Part shown: positions 31,442 through 41,274 of the stretch, piece after piece | Numbering within the stretch: position 1 is the first letter of the stretch | Layout of the letters: each line of letters starts with the position of its first letter | Assembly: GCA_964519835.1 (NCBI GenBank) | Contig: CAZFLD010000001.1 | Location: 85,293 to 149,292 of the forward strand | Origin: CAZFLD01 sp964519835 | GTDB lineage: Bacteria; Spirochaetota; Spirochaetia; DSM-27196; CAZFLD01 | DNA length: 64,000 nucleotides | Direction: 5' to 3' | Position numbers and translations under genes: made by a program | The notes under the pieces: model-generated | What the model was told of the DNA's origin: nothing | The model's input: only the letters and a program-made list of their open reading frames with translations | Database searches by the model: none

Positions 31442-33484
31442 CTACCGCGCAGCCTCCACGGCGTCCAAGCGGTTCTTGTCTTCGCTGATGGTCATCACGG
31501 CCGGCACGGCGCGTATACTTTTTAGTATCCGCTTGAAATCATCGCGGCGATCCATCTCGAGGGTGAAGTAGGCCTCGATGTTCCCGTTGGAGCCGTCGGC
31601 AATTCTGCCCTCGATGAGATGGCCCTTGAGCTTTCTGACCGCACCCTCGATTTCGCTGAATAGGTCGAAGGACTTATGGGCGACGACGTGAAACCGCCGG
31701 GTTTCGCGTGGCGAGACGGTCTCCCATTCAACCTCGATGCGGCGTTCTTGGAACTCGGGGATAAAACGTAGGTTGGGACAGTCCATCCGATGCACAACGA
31801 TTCCGCGGCCCCTCGATACGTACCCGATAATCTCATCGCCGGTTGTTGGTTCGCAGCACTGGGCAAAGCGAATCATCATATTGCGCTCGTTGCCGATGCG
31901 GACGCCGACGCGAGTTGGGTCGGCCCTGGAAGTCGACGGCGTATAGTCCTTGGCCGCCGGTTCGGCCTCGACATTGTTTGGCTGCTTGCCCGTTGCAGCC
32001 TTAGTGCCGCGCTCTCTGCGGGCCACGATGCTGCGGTCGATAAAAAGGTCTTCGTCGTGTTTGTTGAGCCAAGCGCGGATTTTCGACCGGGCTCTGGTTG
32101 TTCGAACTTGCCTAAGCCAGTTGAGGTGGGGGTGGGCGCTTGGGGAGGTGAGGATTTCTATGACCTGGGTGTTTTTGAGAGGATCCTTTAGCGCGACGAT
32201 ATGGCCGTCGGCCTTCGCCCCCATCGTGTGGTGGCCAACCTCCGTATGGATGTGATATGCAAAGTCTATCGCCGTGGCGCCCCGCGGAAGTTCGATGGCG
32301 TCACCCTTGGGCGTGAACACGTAGATCGAGTCCTCGAGGAGCTCTCGCTTGATCTCATCCAGAAACTCGCTCGAGGTAATCCGCACATTCCCCAGGCTCT
32401 TTACCTGCTTCATGATGGTGTAGTCGTGTTTGCCTTTGGAGGCGCCGTCCAAACCCTTTTTATAGAGCCAGTGAGCGGCAATGCCGTACTCGGCGGTTTG
32501 GTGCATCTCGTGGGTGCGGATCTGAATCTCGGTAAGCTTGCCGTCGTAGCCCATGACCGTCGTGTGGAGGCTCTGGTAGCGGTTTGACTTGGGCATGGCG
32601 ACGTAGTCTTTGAATCGCCCCTCGATGGGCATCCAGAGCTTGTGCACAATGCCGAGAAGTGTGTAGCACTCGGTGGCAGTTCCGCAGATGACACGAATTC
32701 CCAAGAAATCGAAGATCTCCTCGATCTGTTTGTTGCGCCGGCGCATCTTCTCGTAGATAGAGTAGTAGTGTTTGGCGCGGGTCTCTACCTCAATGTCGAT
32801 GTTCTCGGCGCGAGCCGCCGCTTTGATTGCCTGTTCGACCTTGTTGAGGTACTCTCCCCGCTCTTCCTGCTGGTCCTTGATGTAACCAGCGATCTGTTTA
32901 AAGGCGTTTGGGTTGACATGACAAAGCGATAGGTTCTCGAGCTCGTCCTTCATCCACGAGATACCGAGGCGACCGGCAAGAGGCGCGTAGATGTCGAGGG
33001 TTTCCTGAGCAATCTCTCGGCGCCGCAACTCCCTCTTGTGCTCTAAAGTGCGCATGTTGTGAAGCTTGTCGGCAAGCTTGATTAGAATCACGCGCACGTC
33101 CTTGACCATGGCAAAGAGCATCTTTCGGATTGTCTCGGCCTCTTGGACAGTCTTGTTTTTTGCCTTTACCAGGGAGATCTTTGTTACGCCGTTTACAAGC
33201 GCTTCAACATTCCGGCCGAACTCACGGCGCAGGTCGAGACGGGAGTATTCGGTGTCCTCGAGAACGTCGTGAAGGAGGGCGCCAATGATGCAGTCGCCAT
33301 CCATTTTCATATCGATGAGGATTTCTGCTACTGCGAGGGGATGCGATATGTAGGGTTCACCGCTTTCGCGCGCTTGCCCGTGGTGAAGACGTTCCGCTAC
33401 CGAAGCGGCCTTGTTGATCTGGCGGCCGACATCCTCGCCATAGGGTTCAATCTTGATTTTGAGGTCGTCAATTGTTCGAACCAT
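31442..33484 (-). CDS. relA: Bifunctional (p)ppGpp synthetase/hydrolase
   Basis: 680 aa. The HD hydrolase domain has H48 and H72-D73 (LHDVLEDT, intact), so hydrolase activity is expected. The synthetase domain has YQSLHTTV and EIQIRTHEMHQTAEYGIAAHW. TGS follows (about 370-430) and ACT is at the C-terminus. It makes and degrades the stringent-response alarmone on the ribosome. It is somewhat shorter than the E. coli enzymes (702-744 aa). The start follows the prmC stop by 22 bases. Confidence 0.94.
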   Translation of the reverse strand: MVRTIDDLKIKIEPYGEDVGRQINKAASVAERLHHGQARESGEPYISHPLAVAEILIDMKMDGDCIIGALLHDVLEDTEYSRLDLRREFGRNVEALVNGVTKISLVKAKNKTVQEAETIRKMLFAMVKDVRVILIKLADKLHNMRTLEHKRELRRREIAQETLDIYAPLAGRLGISWMKDELENLSLCHVNPNAFKQIAGYIKDQQEERGEYLNKVEQAIKAAARAENIDIEVETRAKHYYSIYEKMRRRNKQIEEIFDFLGIRVICGTATECYTLLGIVHKLWMPIEGRFKDYVAMPKSNRYQSLHTTVMGYDGKLTEIQIRTHEMHQTAEYGIAAHWLYKKGLDGASKGKHDYTIMKQVKSLGNVRITSSEFLDEIKRELLEDSIYVFTPKGDAIELPRGATAIDFAYHIHTEVGHHTMGAKADGHIVALKDPLKNTQVIEILTSPSAHPHLNWLRQVRTTRARSKIRAWLNKHDEDLFIDRSIVARRERGTKAATGKQPNNVEAEPAAKDYTPSTSRADPTRVGVRIGNERNMMIRFAQCCEPTTGDEIIGYVSRGRGIVVHRMDCPNLRFIPEFQERRIEVEWETVSPRETRRFHVVAHKSFDLFSEIEGAVRKLKGHLIEGRIADGSNGNIEAYFTLEMDRRDDFKRILKSIRAVPAVMTISEDKNRLDAVEAAR

Positions 33485-33506
33485 CGCTTCACGTCAACAG
33501 GGTGGC

Positions 33507-34409
33507 TTACTCGTATCGGCCGATTACTACGCGGTCCCGATGTGCAAGGTCCCTGAGAGTGTCGACCTTGCCAAAACCTACGTCTTGTAGCATTTCGGCT
33601 ACTTGCGCAGCCTGCCCAATCCCACATTCAACCCCAAGGTAACTTTTTTTTTGAAGATGATCTACCGCACCTTTCACAAGCGGCTCGATTACCTCCAATC
33701 CCTGTTCTCCCGCCTGCAGAGCTAGCTTCGGCTCCGGCCACGAAGCGTTTTCTAGCGTCGCGTACTCCGCTTTGCTCAGATACGGAGGGTTCGCAAGTAT
33801 AAGATCAAAACGTCCTTCAACCGGTGAGTACAAGTCGCCTTTCTTGAACTCTATCGCACCTGCTACGCCAAGGCGCGTAGCGTTTTCCCGAGCCACGGCA
33901 AGTGCGTCGCCGGAGACGTCGACGGCAGTGACAAACGCGGCCGGCCGGTGTCTTGCTATCGCGCATGCCACCGCCCCACTGCCGGTGCACAGGTCGAGGA
34001 CGCGCGCGCGCGACTCCTTGTAGGCCGGCTTAGCAAGGACACGGAGGCCGAATTCTACCAGAATTTCGGTCTCCGGCCGCGGCACGAGGACACGGGGATC
34101 CACCAATAGCTCGATGTCGAAAAAGGCCTTTCGCCCAATTAGATACGAGACCGGTTCGCCGCCAATCCGGCGATGGAGGAGCGTGTCAAACAGTACTTGC
34201 GACTTTGCGTCAAGGGGCTCGGGATAGCGGGCGAGCACCTTTTCTTTTGCGGCGCCGACAACGTGTGCAAGCAGCAGGAGCGCGTCGAGAAACGGTGTTT
34301 CGATTGCCCCGGGAGTGCCGGACTCGGTTGACCCGGCATGCTCCGCTAACAAGCGGCGCGCGCCGAGGATCGCGTCCCTGTAGGTGATATCGCTCCTATA
34401 CTCCGGCAC
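33507..34409 (-). CDS. prmC: Release factor glutamine methyltransferase
   Basis: 300 aa. The SAM-binding motif is VLDLCTGSGAVA, and the catalytic NPPY is in ILANPPYLS. The N-terminal helical domain includes LIGRKAFFDIELLVDPRVLVPRPETE, typical of PrmC. It methylates the glutamine of the GGQ motif in RF1/RF2. It overlaps prfA by 14 bases, the common prfA-prmC arrangement. Confidence 0.95.
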   Translation of the reverse strand: MPEYRSDITYRDAILGARRLLAEHAGSTESGTPGAIETPFLDALLLLAHVVGAAKEKVLARYPEPLDAKSQVLFDTLLHRRIGGEPVSYLIGRKAFFDIELLVDPRVLVPRPETEILVEFGLRVLAKPAYKESRARVLDLCTGSGAVACAIARHRPAAFVTAVDVSGDALAVARENATRLGVAGAIEFKKGDLYSPVEGRFDLILANPPYLSKAEYATLENASWPEPKLALQAGEQGLEVIEPLVKGAVDHLQKKSYLGVECGIGQAAQVAEMLQDVGFGKVDTLRDLAHRDRVVIGRYE

Positions 34410-35466
34410 TCTTCAGGGCTTCTTCGCGGTCTGAAATCTTTAGTGCCTCGATAACCTCGTCGAGCTCGCCGGCGACAATCTGGTCGAGCTTGTAGAGCGT
34501 AAGGTTGATGCGGTGATCGGTAACTCTACTCTGAGGAAAGTTATACGTGCGGATACGCTCGGATCGATCGCCGGAGCCGATCTGACTGCGCCGTGCTTCG
34601 GACCGCTCGGCGTCGCGTTTCTGCTGTTCCGCCTCATATAGGCGAGCCTTTAAGACGCGGAGTGCCTTTGCCTTGTTTTTGTGTTGTGACTTCTCGTCCT
34701 GACACGTAACTACCAAACCGGTCGGAATGTGGGTGATCCGCACGGCCGAGTCGGTGGTGTTTACACTTTGGCCACCGGGACCGGAGGAGCGATAAACGTC
34801 CACTCGGAGGTCCTCTTGGTTGACCTCAATGTCCGCGTCTTCCGCCTCCGGCAACACCGCCACGGTGACCGCCGACGTGTGTATGCGACCTCCCGATTCG
34901 GTTGTTGGTACCCGCTGCACGCGGTGGACGCCGCTCTCGTATTTGAGATTGCCGTAGGTATTCTTGCCGGCCACGGAAAAGACGATTTCTTTGAAGCCTC
35001 CGACCTCCGTGTCGCTCGCTGAGAGCACCTCCGTTTTCCAGTTCCGTGATTCCGCGTAACGCGTGTACATCCTGTAGAGATCCGCGGCAAAAAGGCTCGC
35101 TTCCTCGCCACCGGTACCGGCTCTGATCTCCATGATGATGTCCTTTTGATCAAGGGGATCTTTCGGGACAAGGTGCATCCGCAGGGCGTTTTCCAGCGAG
35201 TTCCTCTTCTCTTCGAGGGTCGCCATTTCGTCACGGGCCATAGCTTTGAGCTCCGCGTCCGCTTCGGCCTCGGCGAGATCTCTTGCGTCTTGGATTTGCG
35301 CTACGACGTTTTTGTACTCCTTGTAATCGGTAACGATCTCGCGAAGAGCTGCGTGTTCCTGCATGAGGGCTTTGTAACGTTCGGGATGTTTTGGGAGCTC
35401 CGGGTCGGCGATAAGCGACTCTACTTCTTGGAATCGACCCGCCGTCTCTTCCAGGCGATCAAACAT
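34396..35466 (-). CDS. prfA: Peptide chain release factor 1
   Basis: 356 aa. GGQ is in RSSGPGGQSVNTTDSAV near 230, and the UAG/UAA recognition motif is PTTESGG (variant of PAT) at about 186. It ends translation at UAA and UAG. ATG 35466 lies two bases after the rhomboid gene stop. The conserved helical N-terminal domain is complete. Confidence 0.96.
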   Translation of the reverse strand: MFDRLEETAGRFQEVESLIADPELPKHPERYKALMQEHAALREIVTDYKEYKNVVAQIQDARDLAEAEADAELKAMARDEMATLEEKRNSLENALRMHLVPKDPLDQKDIIMEIRAGTGGEEASLFAADLYRMYTRYAESRNWKTEVLSASDTEVGGFKEIVFSVAGKNTYGNLKYESGVHRVQRVPTTESGGRIHTSAVTVAVLPEAEDADIEVNQEDLRVDVYRSSGPGGQSVNTTDSAVRITHIPTGLVVTCQDEKSQHKNKAKALRVLKARLYEAEQQKRDAERSEARRSQIGSGDRSERIRTYNFPQSRVTDHRINLTLYKLDQIVAGELDEVIEALKISDREEALKSAGV

Positions 35467-35468
35467 GT

Positions 35469-36038
35469 CTACTCCGTAGTCTCTTTTGGCGTTCTAAAAA
35501 GGCCAAAAAGACTTCCCAGGATTCCGCCCAGTATGTGGGCAAACTCCGAGATCGTATTTTCCTGCAGCGCGTTAACGACCTCGCGAGCCACATAGAGTAG
35601 CACAATAAGAATAAACGTTATAGGCAATTCGCCACGGCGAAAGTTGGTAAAGGACGAGAGCACGATCATCATAAAGACGATTCCACTTGCGCCCAATAGT
35701 CCGGTGGACAAAAAGAGTACGTTGAGAATGCCGGTCACCAGCGCCGTGACAAGGATCATAAACAAAAGCGACGGTGAGCCGTGCCGTTCTTCGAGGTTTG
35801 GCCCTAATAGCAGGATAAAGGCAAAGTTGCCGATGAGATGATCCCACCCCGCATGTCCTAACGGATGCAAAAACAACCGTGGCCACGAGAGGACGTTTGC
35901 CAGGCTAAAGCCCCCACGGCCCGGTACGGAGAACAGCCCTGCAGTTAGAGTACCGGCGGCTATCGAGTCGATGACCAGCACCGCCACCGCCGCAAGGGTA
36001 AAGGTGAGAGTTACCGGCGCGTTGTAGCGAATTCTCAC
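35469..36038 (-). CDS. Rhomboid-family intramembrane serine protease
   Basis: 189 aa with about six hydrophobic segments. The Ser nucleophile is in GLLGASGIVF and the His is in EFAHILGGILG; HPLGHAGWDHLIGN gives the N-terminal H and N of the family. It should cleave transmembrane substrates; the substrate is unknown. The GTG start (36038) abuts the xthA stop directly. Its position inside a translation/stringent-response run is probably incidental. Confidence 0.86.
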   Translation of the reverse strand: MRIRYNAPVTLTFTLAAVAVLVIDSIAAGTLTAGLFSVPGRGGFSLANVLSWPRLFLHPLGHAGWDHLIGNFAFILLLGPNLEERHGSPSLLFMILVTALVTGILNVLFLSTGLLGASGIVFMMIVLSSFTNFRRGELPITFILIVLLYVAREVVNALQENTISEFAHILGGILGSLFGLFRTPKETTE

Positions 36039-36806
36039 CTACGTGACCTCTAGATCTATGGAGACCGGACAGTGGTCGGAACCCATGACGTCGTCGTGGA
36101 TCCGTGCTGCACTTACCTTTGCCGCGAAGGCGCCGTTTACGCAGTGGTAATCGATCCGCCATCCAACGTTCTTTTCCCGTGCTCGGAGGCGGTAGGACCA
36201 CCACGTGTATCGCCCCGGTTCGGGGCAAGACCTGCGAAAGGTGTCGACGTAGCCCGCTTGCGTAAAGCCATCCATCCAGGCGCGCTCTTCAGGCAAATAG
36301 CCGGGGTTGTTTTCGTTTGACTTGGGATTTGCCAAATCGATTGGTTTGTGTGCAATGTTGTAGTCGCCGCACAAAACCACGTTGCCACCGTCATCTACGA
36401 TTTGATTGCAGAGCTCAAGCATCGCCGCGCAGTATTCCAGCTTGTACGGAAGCCGGATGCCTTCCGCCTGACTGTTCGGGAAATACGCGCTGATGAGGTA
36501 AAACGAGGGAAACTCTACCATCAACGTCCGCCCTTCCGCATCGAACTCCTGTAGGCCCATCTCCGCCACGGATTTAGGCTCTTCTTTGCTGTAGACGGCG
36601 ACCCCGCTGTAGCCTTTACGTTCCGCCGAGCTGAAGTAGGCGTGGTAGCCCTCCGGCTCGGCAAGGTCGGCAACCAAGTCGGTCTTCCGCGCCTTTGTCT
36701 CCTGGATACAAAGCACATCGGGGTCCGTTTCTCGCCACCAGTCGAACAGGTTTTTTTTCGCGGCGGCCCGGATACCGTTGACATTCCAGGAGTAGATTTT
36801 TTTCAT
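36039..36806 (-). CDS. xthA: Exodeoxyribonuclease III / AP endonuclease
   Basis: 255 aa, starting MKKIYSWNVNGIRA. The motifs are WNVNGIRA, CIQETKA, GDYNIAHKPIDL and GSDHCPVSIDL at the C-terminus, in the right order for ExoIII. It cuts abasic DNA 5' to the lesion and has 3' exonuclease activity. ATG 36806 was chosen over longer upstream frames because those run into a hairpin region with no sensible protein. Confidence 0.95.
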   Translation of the reverse strand: MKKIYSWNVNGIRAAAKKNLFDWWRETDPDVLCIQETKARKTDLVADLAEPEGYHAYFSSAERKGYSGVAVYSKEEPKSVAEMGLQEFDAEGRTLMVEFPSFYLISAYFPNSQAEGIRLPYKLEYCAAMLELCNQIVDDGGNVVLCGDYNIAHKPIDLANPKSNENNPGYLPEERAWMDGFTQAGYVDTFRRSCPEPGRYTWWSYRLRAREKNVGWRIDYHCVNGAFAAKVSAARIHDDVMGSDHCPVSIDLEVT

Positions 36807-36851
36807 GGCGTCAAAGTAGTATACATGCCGGGTCAAGTAAAGTTCCTGAAC

Positions 36852-36908
36852 TGGTCCGAAGAGTGTGGACGTCCGGTTCTGAAATGGGTTTCTACACTCT
36901 TCGGACCA
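36852..36908. repeat. 15-bp perfect inverted repeat between xthA and an oxidoreductase gene
   Basis: TGGTCCGAAGAGTGT (36852-36866) pairs perfectly with ACACTCTTCGGACCA (36894-36908); the loop is 27 bases and holds an 8-bp palindrome GGACGTCC. It lies in the 118-base divergent intergenic region, 17 bases upstream of ATG 36925. The left arm also matches 19 of 23 bases near 8279-8301. Confidence 0.85.
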
Positions 36909-36924
36909 CCTGTGAGGTACCACC

Positions 36925-37902
36925 ATGACGGAAAGGGTCCGCTGGGGAATTGTTAGCACCGGCCATATCGCCGGCGTATTTGCCGAGGCGCTGAGCTTTG
37001 CGGAGAACGCGGAGTTGGCTGCCGTCGCCTCCCGTGATCTACCGAGGGCCAAGTCTTTCGCCGACCGATTTTCAATTCCAAAGGCCTACGGTACGTACAA
37101 GGAGCTTGCAGCCGATCCCAACGTCGACATTGTCTACATTGCATCACCCCATGCCTTTCATCTGCAACACGCCACCCTGTGCCTGAACCGAGGTAAGCAC
37201 GTGCTGTGCGAAAAGCCGATGGCTATGAACTACGAAGAAGCCAAGGAAATGGTGCGGGTGGCCCGGCGCAACAAGCTTTTTCTGTGCGAGGCAATGTGGA
37301 CGCGGTTTTTCCCGGCGGTGCAGGAGATAAAAAACGCGTTGGAAAAAGGGGAACTCGGGTCGGTCCACCTTCTCCAAGCGAACTTCGGATTTGCCGCCGC
37401 CTTTGATTCTGAATCTAGGCTTTTTGCCAAGAACTTGGGCGGCGGGGCGCTTCTCGACATCGGCGTCTATCCGTTGCACTTCGCGGACGTGTTGTTCGGA
37501 ACGCCTGATGTTATCGTGGCTGACGGGCGGTTGGGGCCGACGGCTGTGGATCACTTGGTGACTATCACACTTCGGTTTGCCTCTGGAATACGCGCACAAC
37601 TCGCGGCGTCGATCGATACACAACTTGTAAACGAGGCGCACATCTACGGAGGCGCAGGTCATATTCACGTACCCGCGCGCTTTTATTGTCCCACCGAGTA
37701 TTCCCTGACCAAAAACGGCGTCGCAAACCGGCGAGAGTTTCCCTACGAGAACGGCTACGCGTTTCAAGCGGTTGAGGTGGGCAAGGCAGTGATCAATGGT
37801 CACTTGGAGTCGACCTTTGTGCCTCTCGAGAGGAGTCTGTCGGTGATGAGAGCCATGGACGAAATTCGGCGTCAGATCGGCGTGACCTACGCGACAGACT
37901 AG
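36925..37902 (+). CDS. Gfo/Idh/MocA-family oxidoreductase
   Basis: 325 aa. The N-terminal NAD(P)-binding fold has GIVSTGHIAGVFAEAL. The conserved EKP is in HVLCEKPMAM (about 93-102), followed by a C-terminal alpha/beta domain with GGGALLDIGVYPLHF. It probably oxidises or reduces a sugar or cyclitol; the substrate is unknown. GAGG lies before ATG. Its stop overlaps the convergent ABC-F stop. Confidence 0.9.
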   Translation: MTERVRWGIVSTGHIAGVFAEALSFAENAELAAVASRDLPRAKSFADRFSIPKAYGTYKELAADPNVDIVYIASPHAFHLQHATLCLNRGKHVLCEKPMAMNYEEAKEMVRVARRNKLFLCEAMWTRFFPAVQEIKNALEKGELGSVHLLQANFGFAAAFDSESRLFAKNLGGGALLDIGVYPLHFADVLFGTPDVIVADGRLGPTAVDHLVTITLRFASGIRAQLAASIDTQLVNEAHIYGGAGHIHVPARFYCPTEYSLTKNGVANRREFPYENGYAFQAVEVGKAVINGHLESTFVPLERSLSVMRAMDEIRRQIGVTYATD

Positions 37903-39929
37903 TCGAGCACGAGCCGCATCCGCTCGGCTTCGGCGGCGGCGTCCTCCCACTTGCGAATTGCATCGGCCTTTTTGTTCTCCGCATCTTCGAGCTCAGCCTT
38001 GATCTCTCTGACGAGATCTCCATTCTTGTAGACCTCGGGATCCGCCAACCGATTCTCGGCGCCGGCGCGGCGAGCCTCCAATCGGTCGATTTCGTCGAGC
38101 AGCTCCCGCTCCGTAGTCTCGGCCTTGCGTAGGCGGGTCTTGGCAGCCTTCCGCTCCTCTCGGGTCAGAACGCTGTCCCCGGAATCGTTTTCCACTCCCG
38201 GGGCCGCCTCGGCCCCCGGTCCCGCCGGACCCGGCATGTGGCGGATCGGCTTTGGCCGGCGATCTTTCACATCCGACGCGGCCTCCGGCGGTGAAAGGCT
38301 TTCGACCGCGGCACGACGGTGCAGGAAGTAGGCGTAGTCACCGTAGTAGTAGGAAACCACCGACGGCGTGTCCTCCACTTCTTCGAAGTGCAGCACCCGG
38401 GTTCCGATCTGCTCGAGGAAGTAGCGGTCGTGTGAGACCAGAATCAGCGTTCCGTTGTAGTGAGATAGTGCGTCGAGCAGAATGTCTTTCGAGCTCATAT
38501 CGAGGTGGTTTGTCGGCTCGTCGAGGATCAGAAGGTTTTTGGGATGAACGAGCAGACGAAGCATCGCAAGGCGGTTCCGTTCGCCTCCGCTCAAGATGTC
38601 GGTTGGTTTGAAGATGTCGTCGCCGCGGAACAAAAAGGCGCCCAAAAGCGACCGCAACTCTGTCTCCGTTTTTTCCGGCGCCGCCGCACGGAGATAGTCG
38701 ACGGCGGTAACCCCCTTCGGCATCCCTTCAGCCGCGTCTTGCGGGAAGTATCCGATCTCCACCGCTGTGCCGTAGTCGACGATGCCGTCAAAGTCGCGGT
38801 CAACACCTGCGACGATGCGCATGAGTGTCGACTTTCCTGCTCCGTTGGCGCCCACAAAAACGACCCGATCGCCACGCCGTATCTCGAGACCGACGTTCTT
38901 GAGGACGTCTCGGCTGCCGTAGCTCTTCGAGACTTCGATGACCTCAACGGACGGGTCGCCCGAACGGGGCGCCTTTGGGAATCGAACACTAATTGTCTTG
39001 AGATGTTCAGGAAGCTCGATCCTGTCGAGTTTGTCGAGCTGTTTTACTCGACTCTGGACCTGTTTGGCCTTGGTTGCCTTGTAGCGAAAGCGACGGATAA
39101 AATCCTCGGTTTTCTCGATCTCGTCCTGCTGCCGTGCATAGGCCGCCTTGAGCTCCTCGATCTCCGCTTCACGCCGCTTGCGGTAGGCGGAGTAGGGCAT
39201 AGGGTAAATCTTCAGCCGTCCGAGGAAGAGCTCTGCAGTGTGGCTTGTCACCGTATCCAAAAAGTGTCGGTCGTGGGAGACCAACAGAAGAGCCCCCGAG
39301 AAATCTTCGAGGTAGGCGGCGAGCCACTCCCGCGCTTCGATATCGAGATAGTTGGTCGGTTCGTCCAAGAGCAGCACATCCGGTTGCTCGAGGAGTATGC
39401 GCGCAAGGGCGATGCGCATTTGCCATCCCCCGGAAAACTCCTCACAGGGACGTGAAAAGTCGTCGCCGTGAAACCCGAGGCCGCGGAGGGTACGATCGAT
39501 GACCGCCTCTCTCTCGTAGTAACCCGAGTCGAGTATCCGGTCCTGGGCGCCCTGGTAGGCATGAAGCAGATCGTCGATCTCCGGAGAGTCGGGCGAGGCC
39601 TGCGAGAGCCGCTCCTCGATCCCCTTGAGATCTTCGTGGTGCTCGTGGGCCTCCCCATACGCGCGATCGGCCTCCTCCCATAGCGTGCGGCCTTTGTGCG
39701 TAAGGCCGGATTGGGGAAGGTAGGAGACTACGCACTCTTTGCTGCGAACTACGGCCCCGCTGTCGGGATCGCCCTGCCCGGCGATGATCTTCATCAGCGT
39801 GGTTTTGCCGGACCCGTTGGCGCCGGTGAGTGCCGTCTTAGCGCCGGAGCCGAGAGTAAGACCGACGTCCTGTAGGATGGCCCGATCACCGAAGCTCAGA
39901 GAAATATGGTCGAGACTTACCGTCGCCAT
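37899..39929 (-). CDS. ABC-F family ATPase (Uup/YheS-like)
   Basis: 676 aa with two ATP-binding domains and no membrane segment. Walker A motifs are GANGSGKTT (about 35) and GANGAGKST; signatures are FSGGW and LSGGE. Walker B is LLLDEPTNYLD and LILDEPTNHLD. A charged C-terminal coiled coil (about 560-676) follows a Pro/Gly linker. ABC-F proteins act on ribosomes (rescue, stalling or antibiotic protection). It follows the lipoprotein gene by one base. The exact subtype is not certain. Confidence 0.92.
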   Translation of the reverse strand: MATVSLDHISLSFGDRAILQDVGLTLGSGAKTALTGANGSGKTTLMKIIAGQGDPDSGAVVRSKECVVSYLPQSGLTHKGRTLWEEADRAYGEAHEHHEDLKGIEERLSQASPDSPEIDDLLHAYQGAQDRILDSGYYEREAVIDRTLRGLGFHGDDFSRPCEEFSGGWQMRIALARILLEQPDVLLLDEPTNYLDIEAREWLAAYLEDFSGALLLVSHDRHFLDTVTSHTAELFLGRLKIYPMPYSAYRKRREAEIEELKAAYARQQDEIEKTEDFIRRFRYKATKAKQVQSRVKQLDKLDRIELPEHLKTISVRFPKAPRSGDPSVEVIEVSKSYGSRDVLKNVGLEIRRGDRVVFVGANGAGKSTLMRIVAGVDRDFDGIVDYGTAVEIGYFPQDAAEGMPKGVTAVDYLRAAAPEKTETELRSLLGAFLFRGDDIFKPTDILSGGERNRLAMLRLLVHPKNLLILDEPTNHLDMSSKDILLDALSHYNGTLILVSHDRYFLEQIGTRVLHFEEVEDTPSVVSYYYGDYAYFLHRRAAVESLSPPEAASDVKDRRPKPIRHMPGPAGPGAEAAPGVENDSGDSVLTREERKAAKTRLRKAETTERELLDEIDRLEARRAGAENRLADPEVYKNGDLVREIKAELEDAENKKADAIRKWEDAAAEAERMRLVLD

Positions 39930-39930
39930 C

Positions 39931-41241
39931 CTATTTCCGGCTAAAAAACGTTACGAGCGCAGAAGCGGGCTCGGATGTTACCACGTTCTCTTCTACAAGG
40001 CTGGGCGGGACAAACACCAGTCGGATGCCGTTGCCTGAGTCGGAGTACAAAAAGCTCACCACCTCATCGGTCGACGTTCCATCAAAATCGAACGAGACAA
40101 CGCCGTCGTAGGAGTCCTTTAGCGGGGGGGCGAGGTGGTACGGCAGCCGCACCGTTCCGCTCGACTCCGCCGCGGCGGGGATAAACCGCGGTACCAAACG
40201 ATCAAATCCTTCCCAATTGAATATCTGATTCTCGGTAAGATTTATGATGCCGTACGCCGAGCTTTCGAGGATGCCGGAGGGGCCGCGGAGCTCCAGGTAC
40301 GCCTCGCGTCGCCGCTCCTGCTCGGCGGCCGCGAGCGCCGCGATATCGACGTCCATGCGTACCAAAAACACACTCCGCTGCCGGCCCTCGTGGGTAAACT
40401 GGATACTCATCTGCGTCGGATTTGGTACCTCGAACTGGAGCGACGTTCCTTCCGCCACATACCGCCGAAACCCGCCGCCGATAATGCTCTTGTACTCAAA
40501 CGTGCGGGTTAGGCCCGGCAGGACTAAGTCAAAGCGTTTTTCCTCGGGGTTTGGAAAAAGCCCGTAGGCCGGCTGGAACACCTCGAGGTCGATACGGCCC
40601 TCGTCGAGCATCTCATCGAAGCTTCCCGGCCGCCACACACCGGAGACGATCGCCTGTCGCAGCGGATCGTCTGCACCGGGATTTCGTGGCTCGGAAAGGG
40701 CGCCGTTGTCGAGGTCGTAGATGTCGAGGTAGTAGCCAAAGGCCCAGCCCTCGACTCCGCCTTCGGTTAGGACACGGTGCCATCGTGCCACCAAACCACT
40801 AAGGTCGGTGGGCTCATCGTCTCGATGGAGTATCTTGACGACCTCTCCTTCCCTGAGGCGGTAGGAAATCCGCACCGAAGGATGATTGCTTTTTTCGGCC
40901 CGGACGGGTAGGGCGTTTCGTTGCGCCCCGGCGAACATTCTCGAAACCGACGCAAACTCCGTAGCAAACTCAGAAACTTCGTCCTCGTCTCGGCTAAAAA
41001 ACACACGCCATTGCGAAAGCTCGACGTCCTGCTCCTGTCCGTCAACTCGGACAACAATCGTGTAGGTGTCGTTGATGCGCGACTCTTCATACACGGGTAC
41101 CGTCGTCCCGGTAGGAACAACATTCTCGTCCGGCGACCACAAAACAACACCTCGGCCGATGTGCTGTCGACCACAGGAAGCCAGGGAGGTGAGGACTATG
41201 CCGATTGTAACGATGGCTATGGCGGAACGTGCACGTCGCAT
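39931..41241 (-). CDS. Lipoprotein with SH3-like region, unknown function
   Basis: 436 aa. The lipobox LTSLASC places the lipidated Cys at about residue 23. Residues 34-190 carry SH3-like segments (VYEESRINDTYTIVVRVDGQE, VKILHRDDEP, GWAFGYYLDIYD), resembling bacterial SH3 (SH3b) domains. The C-terminal half is beta-rich. It probably sits on the inner or outer membrane facing the periplasm. It is part of an operon with a lytic transglycosylase and a TPR lipoprotein, suggesting cell-wall contact. The domain assignment is by pattern only. Confidence 0.7.
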   Translation of the reverse strand: MRRARSAIAIVTIGIVLTSLASCGRQHIGRGVVLWSPDENVVPTGTTVPVYEESRINDTYTIVVRVDGQEQDVELSQWRVFFSRDEDEVSEFATEFASVSRMFAGAQRNALPVRAEKSNHPSVRISYRLREGEVVKILHRDDEPTDLSGLVARWHRVLTEGGVEGWAFGYYLDIYDLDNGALSEPRNPGADDPLRQAIVSGVWRPGSFDEMLDEGRIDLEVFQPAYGLFPNPEEKRFDLVLPGLTRTFEYKSIIGGGFRRYVAEGTSLQFEVPNPTQMSIQFTHEGRQRSVFLVRMDVDIAALAAAEQERRREAYLELRGPSGILESSAYGIINLTENQIFNWEGFDRLVPRFIPAAAESSGTVRLPYHLAPPLKDSYDGVVSFDFDGTSTDEVVSFLYSDSGNGIRLVFVPPSLVEENVVTSEPASALVTFFSRK

Positions 41242-41274
41242 GTCGCGCTATTTGAACACAGGCTCGATAATGCG

